DNA of 64,000 nt from Cryptomeria japonica (Eukaryota > Streptophyta > Pinopsida > Cupressales > Cupressaceae): contig NC_081407.1 of NCBI RefSeq assembly GCF_030272615.1, positions 99,431,897 to 99,495,896 on the forward strand, read 5' to 3'. Shown piece by piece: positions 44,201-55,347 of this stretch (its first letter is position 1; every line of letters begins with the position of its first letter). The notes beneath the pieces are model-generated. The model had not been told where the DNA came from. It did no database searches and saw only the letters and a program-made list of their open reading frames with translations. The position numbers were made by a program, and so were the translations under genes.

Positions 44201-46025
44201 TGGAGCTTAAGTTGTTTGCTATTGATAGAAGGGGTGATAATAAAATCATGGCAGGGCTTTACCAAGCCATTAGCAGGTATGTACCAGATCCAGAAATTGC
44301 AGCACTAATCAGAGATCAAAGTTGGCAATACAAGAGAGGAGAAGGGATGTTTGGAGGGGTAGAAGCCAAATATGATTCGCCACATATGCCTAGATATAGA
44401 TGGTGGATAACTTATGGATCATCAGCTCCTGAACTGCAAGAGTTTGCTATTCAAATTTTGAGTCAGGGAGCAAGTTCATTAGCTTGTGAGAGGAACTGGA
44501 GTTGCTTTGACCACATCAATTCCAAAAACAGGAACAAATTGTTGACTAGAAAGTTGGGAGATCTTGTCTACGTTCGCAACAAGTTTGAAATTGTTGATGA
44601 ACATATCAACAAAGAACACTTCTTTAGAACAAACTCTTGAAGGCATAGCAATGCCAAGATGTAGATGAGCTTGACTTTGCAGATAATGAACTAAGTAGTG
44701 ATACAGATGATGATGATTTGGCATCCCAGCCAAGTGCTCTTGAGGACTTAGAGTTATTTTAAAGTTCTAAAGTCTTTGACTGTTATTGTACCTTTTTGAC
44801 AAAAGAACATCTTTGCAATCGTGAAAGCACATGTTTCCTATGGTTTATATTTTATAAATGTGTCATCTTTTTGTACTATTAATCAATGGTAAACTATTTA
44901 GGCAATTTTATAGATATATTACATATATTTATTAAAAATTAAAAAAAATTACATATGGCGAATTTAATTCGAATTTTATTCATTTCGATTTTTTTCCTCA
45001 TCGAACTTAATTTGAATTTCAAAGCTGTTGAACTTCAAATTCGAATTTGAACCTGGTGACTTAGGTTGGGAGAATCGCCAAACTGTATCAACCATGTCAA
45101 GAAAGCCCTGAAAGTCACAGTTTCTTCTGTTGAAAAATTCTTATTCAAATTTACCTTTGTACTAATATGTTTCCTCGCTTTTTAGGTACAGGATTTGTTT
45201 TTCTTATTATTTCTACTTGGATGAATTATTTTGATGTGATTATTCATCTCCTTTTAAACAAAGAAGCCTTTGTTGCAGTTTGGTTTATGATTAGCAAGAT
45301 TTACATGTTAGTATAACTCTTTTTAAAGCTTTAAGCCACTCTCCGCATCTTTGGAAGACTTACAGTAATGTTTTAAACAACTCTTTTTGAAACATGTTTT
45401 TCTAAAGCTTCACTTGTTTATTGGAAAAAATTCATCTAATATTATCTTTAATAAAATTTGATGTCGCAGATATGTCAAGATAGGCATAAGATCCGGAACA
45501 CCAGTTTCCCTGAATGGAAAAGAACTTTCTCCTGCAAATTTATTAGCAGAATTGAATACAATTGGGGGAAGACATGGTATAGGACGTGTTGACATGGTGG
45601 AGAACAGGTTGGTTGGCATGAAGAGCCGGAGTGTGTATGAAACTCCTGGAGGCACAATTCTAAATGCAGCCGTACGGGAATTAGAATCCCTCACACTTGA
45701 TAGAGAAATGATGCAGGTTAAAGATACCCTGGCTATAAAATATGCAGAGCTGGTTTATGCAGGTAGATGGTTTGATCCATTAAAATACTCATTGGATGCA
45801 TTCATGGAAAAGATCACAGAGACAACTACAGGAACAGTGGTATTGAAGCTCTACAAAGGTTCTTTGTCTATTGCAAGTCGAACTAGTCCTTACAGTTTAT
45901 ATCGTCAAGATATATCCTCTTTTGAGGAGGGTAGCGGAATTTACAACCAAGCAGATGCTGCTGGTTTCATTCGTCTCTATGGCCTTCCAATAAGAGTTCG
46001 AGCTATGCAACAAAATGGAATATAA
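32132..46025 (+). CDS. ASS: Argininosuccinate synthase gene (5' exon missing, exon 5 frameshifted)
   Basis: The enzyme joins citrulline and aspartate using ATP, the penultimate step of arginine synthesis, normally in plastids. Seven exons (139, 49, 183, 74, 186, 89 and 556 nt) with GT-AG introns give about 424 residues, matching the whole mature enzyme. Signature stretches are AYSGGLDTS (ATP-binding), [75 protein letters not shown] and YETPGGTIL. All exon phases fit except exon 5, which is 74 nt where 75 is needed. The conserved [10 protein letters not shown] then reads in the wrong frame. The first recognised exon begins mid-codon, so an upstream transit-peptide exon must exist or be lost. 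Intron 7 carries a hAT element. The identity is certain; function of this copy is doubtful. Confidence 0.93.
32271..34509 (+). other. ASS intron 2
   Basis: 2.2 kb, GT...AG. No coding sequence or mobile-element ends recognised. AT-rich. Confidence 0.85.
34510..34558 (+). CDS. ASS: ASS exon 3
   Basis: 49 nt between gtttttcag and gtatgc, encoding [16 protein letters not shown]. It completes the Arg codon split from exon 2, and phases match. Confidence 0.93.
34559..36258 (+). other. ASS intron 3
   Basis: 1.7 kb, GT...AG. No recognisable gene or element. It contains runs such as ttatttatttattt near 35560 and 35925. Confidence 0.85.
36259..36441 (+). CDS. ASS: ASS exon 4
   Basis: 183 nt (61 codons, phase 0 both ends), from [20 protein letters not shown] to [18 protein letters not shown]. 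It carries the citrulline-binding Tyr and Ser (Y in YERKY, S in GTSMARP) known for the family. Confidence 0.95.
36442..37512 (+). other. ASS intron 4, with 91-bp tandem duplication
   Basis: 1.07 kb, GT...AG. At 36508-36685 a unit of about 91 bp starting atgcagatatcgtgtaccct is present twice in tandem with several substitutions. Nothing else recognised. Confidence 0.85.
37513..37586 (+). CDS. ASS: ASS exon 5, carrying a frameshift
   Basis: 74 nt between tttgtag and gtttgg. It starts in phase 0 as [14 protein letters not shown], then reads [10 protein letters not shown]. The next frame reads GCTGKGNDQ, the conserved sequence expected here after AH. Exactly one base is missing between GTT and GGA (gaaat instead of GCNCAY). 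That also requires a substitution, since no single deletion from GCNCAY gives gaaat. The lost residues include Thr, Asn and Asp that contact aspartate and citrulline in the family. Flanking exons both expect phase 0. Confidence 0.9.
37666..37851 (+). CDS. ASS: ASS exon 6
   Basis: 186 nt (62 codons) after a 79-bp intron with acceptor tttactgcag. It encodes [39 protein letters not shown] and [15 protein letters not shown], with donor gtgata. A second AG lies 5 nt inside the exon (gttag|gtttgag). Its use would restore the frame after the exon 5 lesion but not the lost motif. Confidence 0.95.
37852..38259 (+). other. ASS intron 6
   Basis: 408 bp, GT...AG, no recognised content. Confidence 0.85.
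38260..38348 (+). CDS. ASS: ASS exon 7
   Basis: 89 nt encoding [20 protein letters not shown] then DPEKAPNVA plus two bases of a Glu codon completed by exon 8. Donor ga|gtgagt is strong. Confidence 0.93.
38966..40450 (+). repeat. Solo-LTR-like remnant
   Basis: The stretch begins TGTAATGTCCCC and ends GGGGACATGACTA, an imperfect inverted end pair typical of LTR termini. A TATA-like tttatatatctcc lies inside near 39876. No flanking internal region or second LTR is present, and I could not find a target duplication. Boundaries are therefore tentative. Confidence 0.4.
42109..42195 (+). repeat. 34-bp minisatellite in the hAT 5' region
   Basis: ccgtgttcgatgccctgcc and following bases repeat with period 34 at 42109, 42143 and 42177, about 2.5 copies. 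A nearby 16-bp word gagaagtgtggaagcc is also present twice (about 42021 and 42053). Confidence 0.8.
42281..42351. repeat. Perfect 35-bp palindrome with 1-nt centre
   Basis: The arm at 42281-42315 (acaaaatattttg ... attgtaatgt) is the exact reverse complement of 42317-42351, with a single g between. It lies upstream of the transposase start and is very AT-rich. In DNA it could extrude as a cruciform; in RNA it would form a 35-bp hairpin. Confidence 0.95.
42772..44640 (+). pseudogene. hAT transposase (three in-frame stops)
   Basis: One reading frame of 623 codons from ATG at 42772 to TGA at 44640, broken only by stops at 43153 (TAG), 43621 (TAA) and 43894 (TAG). Order: BED-type zinc finger ([16 protein letters not shown], about 42835-42940); DUF659 block with [19 protein letters not shown] and [33 protein letters not shown]; and a C-terminal hAT dimerisation region ([35 protein letters not shown]). 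The catalytic residues expected of the family (Asp in SDGW, Asp in VTDS, Glu in ACERNWS) are all present. The enzyme would cut and paste the element; this copy cannot make full-length protein. Confidence 0.92.
45470..46025 (+). CDS. ASS: ASS exon 8 (last coding exon)
   Basis: 556 nt after acceptor gatgtcgcag, ending in TAA at 46025. It encodes [98 protein letters not shown] and [18 protein letters not shown]. It covers the tetramer-forming C-terminal part and is fully open. Confidence 0.95.
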
Positions 46026-49000
46026 TGTTAAAGAAGGATCTTTGCCATGCTATTTCGTACTTACTTCCTAGGAAATGACACATACCAGTACTACTTTGGC
46101 TCAGGCCTGCTGAACTATGGAGTTTCCTTTCCAAACATGCTTGTTTAGCTTGCTATGTTATTTGGAAAACTTTCTACAAGTATTTTGCCTTTTGAATTTT
46201 GAATTTTTGGGGCTCCCTAGCTGATTAGTTTTAAGGAAGCAGTGTTTCCATAGAGCATCAAATAATTTGAGGTATTTTGCTTGGCTTAGATTCAGTAGTT
46301 TTGTGTCAATCTCCATTTAACCATATGAGTAAAAACAGTACACCTGAAATAATTATTAATACGTGACTTGAATATATGTTGCAGAAGCATCACGTATTAA
46401 ACTGATGCAATTAGAGAAGGGCCGATTATTATTGGATTTTGAATGCCCTAGTATACTTGGACTAAGATGTGCCGCATTATGTCTGTTACGCACATGTGCA
46501 CACACAGAAGATAAAATTGATCCTATAAGAGAATATTACTAAAAAATTTCGTACTATAATTAGTGATCATCTATCTATATATGATCATTGATATTTTGAG
46601 GAGCCTTTGCCTATAAACATATGGATAGACTATTGAAATTAAGCCTCCTAGATGAAAGGTAATATTACCATCTGTTTTATTTTGTTTTTTAAAAATTTGC
46701 TTGGCTATTGAAAATTATTTTCAACGAGTGGTTGATATGGTAAAACAGTTAGCATTGATGTTTAATTTTTTTTTTAATTTGTTGTTGGTAAAAAAATTAT
46801 TTGTAGGGAAAAATAACATGCTGTGTAAGAAACATTTTATAAGTTGGACAGGTTCCTATGTGCAAATATGAACAATAAAGTAAATTTATGCACGGACCGA
46901 CCTATAATTCTGCAAAGAAAACTCTTGCATTTCAATGACATGACATGAACATATACAACCAAAGTCAAACTCAAATGAAGATAAAGTACTCTTTATTAAA
47001 ACATATTGCTGCACTAACAAAGAATACTACTTGCGTGGATAGATCACACGTCATGAATATAATAACACACAAGAATGAGGGGATACCTTTATTGCATTGG
47101 GTACTCTCTGGATACAAAGCACTGGTAATAACAATATCCTTAATGGTTAAGACATTTGACTCGTTATTTGTATTGCCAAACATGACCGTTGACACAACCT
47201 GACATACAGCGACGTACAACTCCAAAAGGAAGTATGCAAGAATTAATAAGTTGGTTGCCAAAATATTTTATTTAATAACATGTTGTCAATAACACTTAAC
47301 ATTGCAGGCTATTATTCCTTCATTTAAACAGGTTGGAGTACTATATACATAATGATAAATAAGAGTCAAAAGGAAGAAAGAGAAAATTCCTAGATTAGTT
47401 TGTGAAATGCATCCAAATTTCTTTGCTAAGAAGAAGAAGAAATGTATGAGAACAATGCTGCTGCTGAGTGGTAGTGTTTCTTCACACAAATTCTATAATT
47501 GATATGGGCGGATTGGACATATTGTTATACAAGAATCGGGATCCTCAATCATTCCAACGTTTTTCACCGGAAATTAGTATTTTTTTAAGGCATAATTAGG
47601 TGTTGTCATAAAATACACTTGATCTTTATAATGCGTTTTAGGAAGATACGACTCTCCTCGCAGGAAATAACTTAGTCTTAACCTGTAACAATTATGTTAA
47701 AATTCCTTGAAACGATTTGGTTCTAAGCTGGCAAACATTGTGCTTGTACGGTAATATGTTGTGTAATACATATAATTATTTTTTTCTTTGAATGTCGTGA
47801 AAGGAAGGGTTGCCCAAATTTTACATGGAAAGAACAAGAAGCTGGGGTGAAATTTGACAGCGTACCTTAGTCGTGCAATGAATTTCGTGATGGTAAATCA
47901 TTTTGAGTGACAGTACTTCCATAAATACAATAAAATTGTTTTTCATGAAAAATTGGCATATGAGTTCACAGAATAATATTTACGCATAGAGTACAACAGC
48001 TTTGCTATATATTCAATATAATTTCTGTGCAGTCCACCACTTAAAAAGATTAAAACATGACACGAAAGAAATTTAATCAATAGGTTACTACTGTATTTGA
48101 AATCAAACAAAATTTATTAAAACTACGTACAGTATTAATCAAAACGAGGGTTTTTGGAAAAGGACCGTAAACAGTCCTAATTTTCTGTGAAGAAATAAAA
48201 ACATCGGAAAACTTAATCAACTCTTACCGTATGGAAAATTGAGAACAATATGCCAGGTAATCATCGTGCCGTTTATAGAGACCGTATCACGGCAGATCAG
48301 GCGCATGGATCATCGCACGACATTTGCTTGGAAAAACTGGCGATTGTAGGAAGAATACTGCATAAGAAAGAAAATTGGAAGCATTGGCCCTGCACAGGGG
48401 CCTGTAACTTTATAGTCATTCCAATGGCTTATAAAGGCATTCACTACCGGACAGTGTTATTACTAGATTCGCATTAATTAAAAGATGCCTAATCACCATT
48501 GAATATTATGAAAGATATTAATTAATTAATTTTTTCCATTGGTATTGTCATTGGATCGACTTTTCCTGTAGTATTTAATATTCTGTTTTTATTCTTTCAA
48601 AAGCGTCATCTATACGTCAAACTTCTCTATTGGCGAAGGCGCTATACTATTGCATTGATATTTTCTAAACTTCCAATTAATGAATCCAAATTAAACCAAA
48701 TACATGCTATAATTTTCTCATAAAGATCAGGATCTGTTTTTGCTAGTCCGAACATGGAAATTTCTTCATTAAAAAACAGTAACAAACAAAATATTATCTT
48801 GATTCTTACTGGTTCAGTAGTTTGGAATAATCTTATTCTAACCTTCACAAGAAAAGCATTCTGACATTTTTAATGTAAATGTCCATTCTGCAGGATTTGT
48901 GCTTCTAACTGTAGACACGCTTAAAATTTTGTTTTAACGGAATAAATAATCCACAACTGCAAAATTTACTTGTCTGGAATAATCTTCTCGGTAATAATAT

Positions 49001-49965
49001 TTGCTTCCATACCTTCCCCTCTGCCTTATTTCACGGGATAAATTTAAAGAAAACGATAACAATTCTGTGTCGCGCTCGCAATTATCCTGTACAAAGACCA
49101 ATATTCTTCTACAATTCCTCCCCCTTCGATCCTCTTGATTCGTTCTGATGCCCTGGTATAAACACGTCTTTGTACGTCATTAGGGGATCTTTAACCTAAA
49201 CTGGAAAAGCTTTTGCAAGGAATGGTGTACAAGGATTTCAAAACATTACAGACAATGTGCACATTTCATACGCTAGAAATTTGATGTGACAATTTAATTG
49301 CTTGCTTTATTAAAATCAGTATCTTGTAAAGATCAATGTACAAAATAAGAACGAACAAAGAAGAAATAATTTGTTTACAGAGCGATGAGGTTCAAAGAAA
49401 TTCTCGTTTGCTTTACACCAATGATTTCCCTATACATTCCTTTCTACATTACAACAACGTTTTAGACGATGCTTTTTGGTTTTCAGGTTGGGACCCCCAC
49501 GGAAAAAATATGTTTGGATGTCTTTCACGTCAATGTCTTTTTATAGTTATAATTTATGTTTTAATTAACTATTAGAATTTGTAATGTTAATTTTTGACAT
49601 ATTTGTAGGTTTTATTTAGATTTTCCTTACATGAACATGACACTATGGTCCTTGTCTCTCACTATGAAGGTCTCTATGTGTGATAAAAGAAGCAATTCAA
49701 TTTTTTTTAATTTCCTATTAAAATCTTACTTACCAAGATCAAATATAAATACTATGTTCTAAAATTATCTTAGGATTAATAGTCCAAGCATTATGTTCAA
49801 ACTTGAAGTATATCTCAAACCTTTTATTCAGGCTTAAGTAGAAAATAAATTTATCTTCTTTCATGCTATGATAGAATTTCATTCTATTTATTCTTGGAAC
49901 ACCTTGCAAATGGAAATATTTTATATTTTGTAATTTGATAATATTGTTTAGACAAGTTTGTATAT
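46026..49965. other. ASS 3' flank and gene-free spacer
   Basis: The first few hundred bases after the stop should hold the 3' UTR; no clear polyadenylation site could be fixed. The remainder is AT-rich. A 75-codon open frame at 48250-48477 (MPGNHRAVYRDRITADQAHG at its start) has no recognised similarity and is probably chance. Confidence 0.5.
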
Positions 49966-49980
49966 AACATTGTAAATGTA

Positions 49981-51583
49981 ATTGTGCTATTGTTGGTTTT
50001 GATGGCTCTCCCACCTCTCTCAAACGGCTCTCCCGCCTCCCTCGTTTTGAACGCACCTGAATCTGTTGCAGATGTCAGGGGCTCTGCTTTCCCCCCCTTC
50101 CTTGTGCGGGATCCTCGACTCCTACGATCCTTGCTATTGTCGTTTGGTCGATGACCCCTTTGGTGGTTGTTGATGCACCTGGTGCTGCATCCACCTCCCC
50201 TCCCTGGTTTCCTCGACTGTGGTTCCTGTTGTTGTCGTCTCTCTGGCTTCTGGGGAAACAACCTTGTCGCCTGCTGCTGATGTTGCTTGTCCTTTGCCCA
50301 AACTTGCTAGTAAGCGTAGATTTGCTTGTGTGGCTAGATCTTCTGTCCAACCCTCTAAGGGGGTCCGTCCTCTCCCTTGTGCAAAATCCTCCCTTGTGGT
50401 GGTTTGCGGGCATGATGTTGTGGATAACATTGGGTTTTACCAGCGTTGTGCTTTGGTGTGTAGATTCTCTGGGCTCTGGTCTTCCCTACCAAACCTTCAC
50501 AGTTGGGTAAGTGTCTCTTTCCAACCTTTGGTTGCTCTCAATATCGAGCTTTTTCCCTGTACTAAAGGATTTTTCGTTGCTTCCTTCACTTCTTCCGCTG
50601 ATAGGGATTTGATTTTGAGCAAGCTTTGGGCTTGGGGAGTGCACTCCCTCTCCATCAAGCCTTGGATAACGTCTTTCAACCCTCTCATTGAACCACTTAA
50701 TGTGCGTCCAATTTGGGTTCTGCTCATCAATCTCCCTCTTCATTTCTGGGAGCACTCTTGCTATGAGGCGATCGGTAACTCTATTGACTGTTTCTTGAAG
50801 GTCGATGATGCTACATCCTCAATGGAAGACACTACCTTTGCCCACATTCTTGTTGATATCGATATCTCTGATCCTCTCCTAGGTGATGTGGTTCTTATGG
50901 TGGGGGATAGGCCTTGGTCACAATTGCTAGATTTTGAAGGCCTCCCCTTTGGCTGCAGAAGATGCTTCTCTACTGGCCATCTTGCTTCAAGTTGCTCTTC
51001 TCCATAACACAAAGGGGTTTCTACCTGGTGGAAGAATTCTATTACTGACCACTTAACAGTTGTTGCTAAAGATTTTGTGTCTGCTAGCTCCTCCCATGAG
51101 GATGATGTCGTGCCCCCCACAACTCCTGTTGCTCTTATTGATGTTTTTGTGGCCTCGACTCTGGAGGCCCCCACTTTTGCTTCTTCTGTCCTGGAGCCCT
51201 CCCTTTCTATTGGATTTGCTACTGCCGTTCTATCACAACCTACTGATGTTGTTGTTCTGCAACCCCCTACAACCCTCTTCTAGCCTTCTACTGTCACCGG
51301 TGTTGTTGAACCTGCGGGGGCCTTTCTAGTGGATCTCAGCATTGCCCGGTCTGTGGTTGCTCGCAGGTGCAAGGGGAAATCTTCTCCCCTACCCCATACC
51401 CCACCTAGTGGGGGATTGGGTTGCCTGTCCCCTCGTTGAGTGGGGTTTGTTCCCTGGTTGGTTAGGTTCCTGTGTTTGTTCCTTTCCACCTTTGGGTTGT
51501 GGTTCTCTTCCAACATCATCTCTCTTGATGTTACTTTTTGTTAAGGATCAACACCCTAGTTAATGCTGCTTTTTCAATAAAAA
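49981..51583 (+). mobile_element. LINE-like retroposed insert with ORF1 only
   Basis: A 1.6-kb insert is flanked by the 15-bp direct repeat aacattgtaaatgta (49966-49980 and 51584-51598). It ends in a short A-tract (ttcaataaaaaa). The duplication length and A-tail are the marks of target-primed reverse transcription. It holds a DUF4283/zinc-knuckle ORF1-type frame starting about 20 bp from the 5' end. No endonuclease or reverse transcriptase is present. Confidence 0.8.
50002..51440 (+). pseudogene. LINE ORF1-type protein (DUF4283 plus zinc knuckle)
   Basis: ATG at 50002 opens MALPPLSNGSPASLVLNAPE, then one or two frameshifts near 50150-50220. From about 50219 a single frame continues to about 51438 with stops at 51005 (TAA) and 51281 (TAG), each one C-to-T step from a Gln codon. 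Similarity features: WVSVSFQPLVALNIELFPC, KGFFVASFTSSADRDLILSK, RPIWVLLINLPLHFWEHSCY, then GLPFGCRRCFSTGHLASSC. The last is a complete CX2CX4HX4C zinc knuckle. Such proteins bind LINE RNA. The C-terminal part is Pro/Ser/Val-rich. Confidence 0.75.
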
Positions 51584-51598
51584 AACATTGTAAATGTA

Positions 51599-54049
51599 TC
51601 AAAAATGAATGATGCATTGGAATAATAGTTAAATGAGCATATGGTAGTTGGGCTTATTATAAAAATGCATTTAATGCTTTTGGATAATTGCAAAATGCAT
51701 TTAACATTCGTAAAAGTATTTAATGCTTGCGATACATGTGGATTGACTTGGTTGAGAGAACAAAGGGGCCACCATAGAGATGCTTGAGCATTAATTACTA
51801 GTGCATTGGATGCATTGAATAATTTAAATTTGGACATTAAGTAACGATGACAAAGGAGGCTATGAAGCTTTTAGTTGATTTTCCCTTGCTTGTTTCTTTC
51901 TTGCTAGTCTTGGGATGAAGTTATTCATAGCTTGTTGGTAATCATTTGATCATCTTATACTTCCTCATTGTTAGTGGAACTTGGTTTGGTTGCTTCTTTA
52001 GATCATGAGGAATATGGAGTAGGACACTTTGACTCTCATTTGTTTTATGATTGGTTTCATGGAGAGCAACAATAATTGCTTGTTGTTGTAGGTGGTCATA
52101 TCTTGCATGATTTCTCCATGGTTGAGAGAGTTGATCTCTATGTTAAGACTCTAAATCTAATATTGTACAATGACTATTTTGTTATTGAAAATACATGTTT
52201 TTTAATGTTTTGGAGGCAAGGGTTTTCTCGAAAGGTTTGTTTTTTAAAGAATACATTAGCTTGTTCTATTTTGTGTGATTATTTTCTCTTTCATCCTTGT
52301 CATGTGTGGTTAATGCTAGAATGTTAGGATTTATGTAGACTAGGGATTTCATTGTAACATCTATTTTTGTAGGCTTTTAATGAAAAATTAATTTGCAATA
52401 CATGATTAATGTTAGAAAATTTTCTTTATTTTCTTATGTTTGGTATCCATTTAGTATCATAATATGTTTATGATTTTGGTATTGGTACTTGTGTTTTTCC
52501 TTCTATTTGGTATCGATCTTGGTTTGGGGGATAGATGAGAAGCCTTCCCAACACAATGATATTAATTGTTGTTCAGGTTGGAGTTGTAGTTGATCTTACT
52601 TTAGGGACAATTATTGCACACATGTAGAATGAATTTGAAGAGGACCAATGGAGAACAGTTTGAGCTTTGTGCTCGAAATGGATGATTTGCTTGACTGTGA
52701 CATAATCATGGATCATGTTGTTGGTTTCCTTAGTGTTCATCCCCGCATTGTTGGAGTTGGTCATGTAGTGGCCTAGAGCTTGTATTAGCATTTTGAATGA
52801 TTTATTGCCTACATGGAGGTTGCAAAAATTAGTTATTTGGCCTCTCATGTAGAGGTTGCTAAATTTGGTTATATGATGACCTAGAAGCATCCTATGCATG
52901 AGTTGAATTTTTGGTATGAAATGGTTGTATCTGTAAGTTTGTCACAAGGATATCATGATGCCATGGGTAACTCTAGAACAATATTAGTGGGATCTTTAGT
53001 AGTGATATGTATTTTCCAGTTTGATAGATGATCTTTTGGTATTTAGAATGTGTAATTGTAATGTAGTTGACTCTAGATTATTGATTAGATTTTTGGCATG
53101 ATATGGTTGCTTTTGAGTAGATTCTTCAATTGGAGATAGGATATTTTGATGTGAAGATGTGAATCATTGAGATAAGAGAGTTTTTGGAGTTTGTAATCAT
53201 CATGTAGTTGGAGAATGGATTATGATTTAGAGATAACTTACTACTGTTGAATATAATGATATGTGGAGTATCAACAATGCGATTTTTGTGCAATAAGGAG
53301 ATTCACCATAATAGTGGTGGAGGAAAATTGCTAATATTTTGATCATCTCAATTATTTACTTTAAATCATTTTGATTTGTTGGCATTTGACCATTATGGAG
53401 CATTGAAATGTTGCTCATACTTATTAAATAACCTTACAATCTACTATCTCATGGCTCCAATATATAAAAAATTCAAAAAAAAGAAACCATCAAGTGGTAT
53501 TAAAAACCATGAGTCAAAATCATGATCCATGGAAAAAATTCAACACTCTTATATGGTAATTGTCAATTATTTTAAAATAATATGGAATTCCTCTTTAATC
53601 TCGTACATTTCTTACACTCATGTTATGTGTGATGGATGTTATAAATTCTATTATAATGATCAAATTGGAAGATCCCAATCCTAAGAGCTCCTTGAGGGCA
53701 TTCAATATTTGTGTTATAACACAAAATCAACAAGATGACTTCTAACTCCTAATTTTGACATTTTTAATGTAACTTACATATACAATTTGTTTTGACACAG
53801 TATCCCAAGAATATTGAAGAACAAATAATAAATCAATAATGTCCCCACCCACACATGGGCATCACATTTTTCCCATTCCATGATGTTAGGAGATCATATG
53901 CTATTGATCATCCACATTTAAGTACATTAATCTAGAATCAAGATCAATAGGTGAAGGCAACCCATATCTTAACATTCTCTACCACTTTACATTTATATTC
54001 AAATATATAAAGGGGAACAAAAAATAAATTAGATGCTATAAGAGATAAG
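51599..54049. other. Gene-free spacer
   Basis: AT-rich, no coding frame with recognisable motifs. Words such as aatgcatttaatgctt recur near 51665-51735. A 108-codon minus frame at 52573-52899 has no recognised domain. Confidence 0.5.
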
Positions 54050-55270
54050 GCCCATGGCCTCTTTGCACCAATGCCAAATATCTTAGTAGAACATTTGTAA
54101 CATTAACCAAAATCTTAACCTTTTATATCATGAATATTCCACCCTCAACATCTTGTGGATAAAGATACTAAAAATCAATATTCTTTGTACAAGCATGGTA
54201 TATTAGCTTCTTTTTCAAATAGATGACACTCTAATCGTATTTATTCTTGACTTGTCTCCACTTATAACCAATACATGAACACAATATTTGTAACCAAACT
54301 ACCTCCATACAAGAATGTGTCACAACCATATAATCTATTTTTCTATTAGAGATTATAGGTTTTCACTTACTCTTCTAACTAATAGCTCCTCCAAACAAAG
54401 CAATAACACGTCTTCTGGATTTACATTGTCCAAATCAATAACCCAATATAAATCAACTAAGCCTCGTGTATAAAACAAATTTTTCATGTCATAAATCACA
54501 TGATAAGATACACCACAAATATAATTCCCTATAAAATATTAAAAAAAATATTTTTTAAATAAGTCCAATGCATTCTACTATGGTAGGCATGAACTTGCTA
54601 AGAATTTCCATTGCTTGGGTAATGTATGGTCTTATACATATCATAATCTAAATTAGGCTACCTATGAAGCTATTATATGGAACATTGAAAAATTCTTTAA
54701 ATAATCATTTGACTCAAGGAATGCATCTACTGATAAATATAATTGATAGGTAGAGAATACTTACTATTTTACAATCTTGTACAACAAACCTTTGAAGGAT
54801 ATTTTGAACTTACTTTAACTAAACAAAATATTTATATCAAACAAATCTTTTCTAATCTCTATATCTAGAATTTACTTTTAAGCTCCTAAAATTCATCATA
54901 TCGACTTAGTATTAGATAATTGATTGTTGAGCTACCTAATCATTCCTTTACTAATTCCAATTATAAATGTCATCAACATACATGACAATGGTTAGTTATT
55001 AATCATCAATCAATTTGTAATAATCATAATAATCATATCGACTCATAAAAAATCCAATGTCTAGTATAAAAGAATCAATCTTTTGACACCACATTCTTAG
55101 TGACTATTTTAGATTGAATAATGACCACTTCAACCTATAAAATAAGTTCTCTTTCCCTTTTATCACTATATATAAAGTGAACTTCTAAATCATAAGCAAC
55201 AATAATAGACTAAAGCAAACAAAGGTCAATTTTGTTAGTTACTTTGATTTCTAATTGCTTAAGGGAAGAC
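54050..55270 (-). pseudogene. Highly decayed Ty1/copia pol remnant (RT to RNase H)
   Basis: No open frame survives, but minus-strand translation in switching frames recovers copia landmarks in order. YRLKWSLFNLK and CQKIDSFILDIGF lie at about 55060-55130, and VMYVDDI at about 54967-54990. A DLDN..KS..GYVF-like RNase H segment lies near 54400-54440 and YMVVTHSCMEVVWLQILCS at about 54275-54335. The order and spacing fit copia reverse transcriptase followed by RNase H. LTRs were not recognised. Confidence 0.65.
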
Positions 55271-55347
55271 TCACTTCTTGCAACAATTCACGAGCCTTAG
55301 CATGGAATCTTCATTAACATTCTCTCTCACTATGAATTCATCATTTT

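Larger units (their letters stand above)
41825..45064 (+). mobile_element. hAT-superfamily DNA transposon in ASS intron 7
   Basis: 3240 bp bounded by inverted ends CTAAGTCACTAGGTTC and GAACCTGGTGACTTAG (one mismatch in 16). It is flanked by the exact 8-bp target duplication gttgggag (41817-41824 and 45065-45072), the hallmark of hAT. Inside is one transposase frame with three stops. The element is in the same orientation as the host gene. The 5' part (41950-42770) is a GC-rich patch followed by AT-rich sequence. Confidence 0.95.
38349..45469 (+). other. ASS intron 7, enlarged by mobile elements
   Basis: 7.1 kb, GT...AG. It contains a solo-LTR-like remnant (38966-40450) and a hAT transposon (41825-45064). 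The stretches 38349-38965, 40451-41816 and 45073-45469 hold no recognised gene. Confidence 0.9.

Noticed and set aside
48250-48477. 75-codon plus frame
   Set aside because: No recognised similarity, no splice or promoter context and isolated in AT-rich DNA. It is kept only as a note in the spacer entry.
52573-52899. 108-codon minus frame
   Set aside because: No domain recognised and the composition matches the surrounding non-coding DNA.
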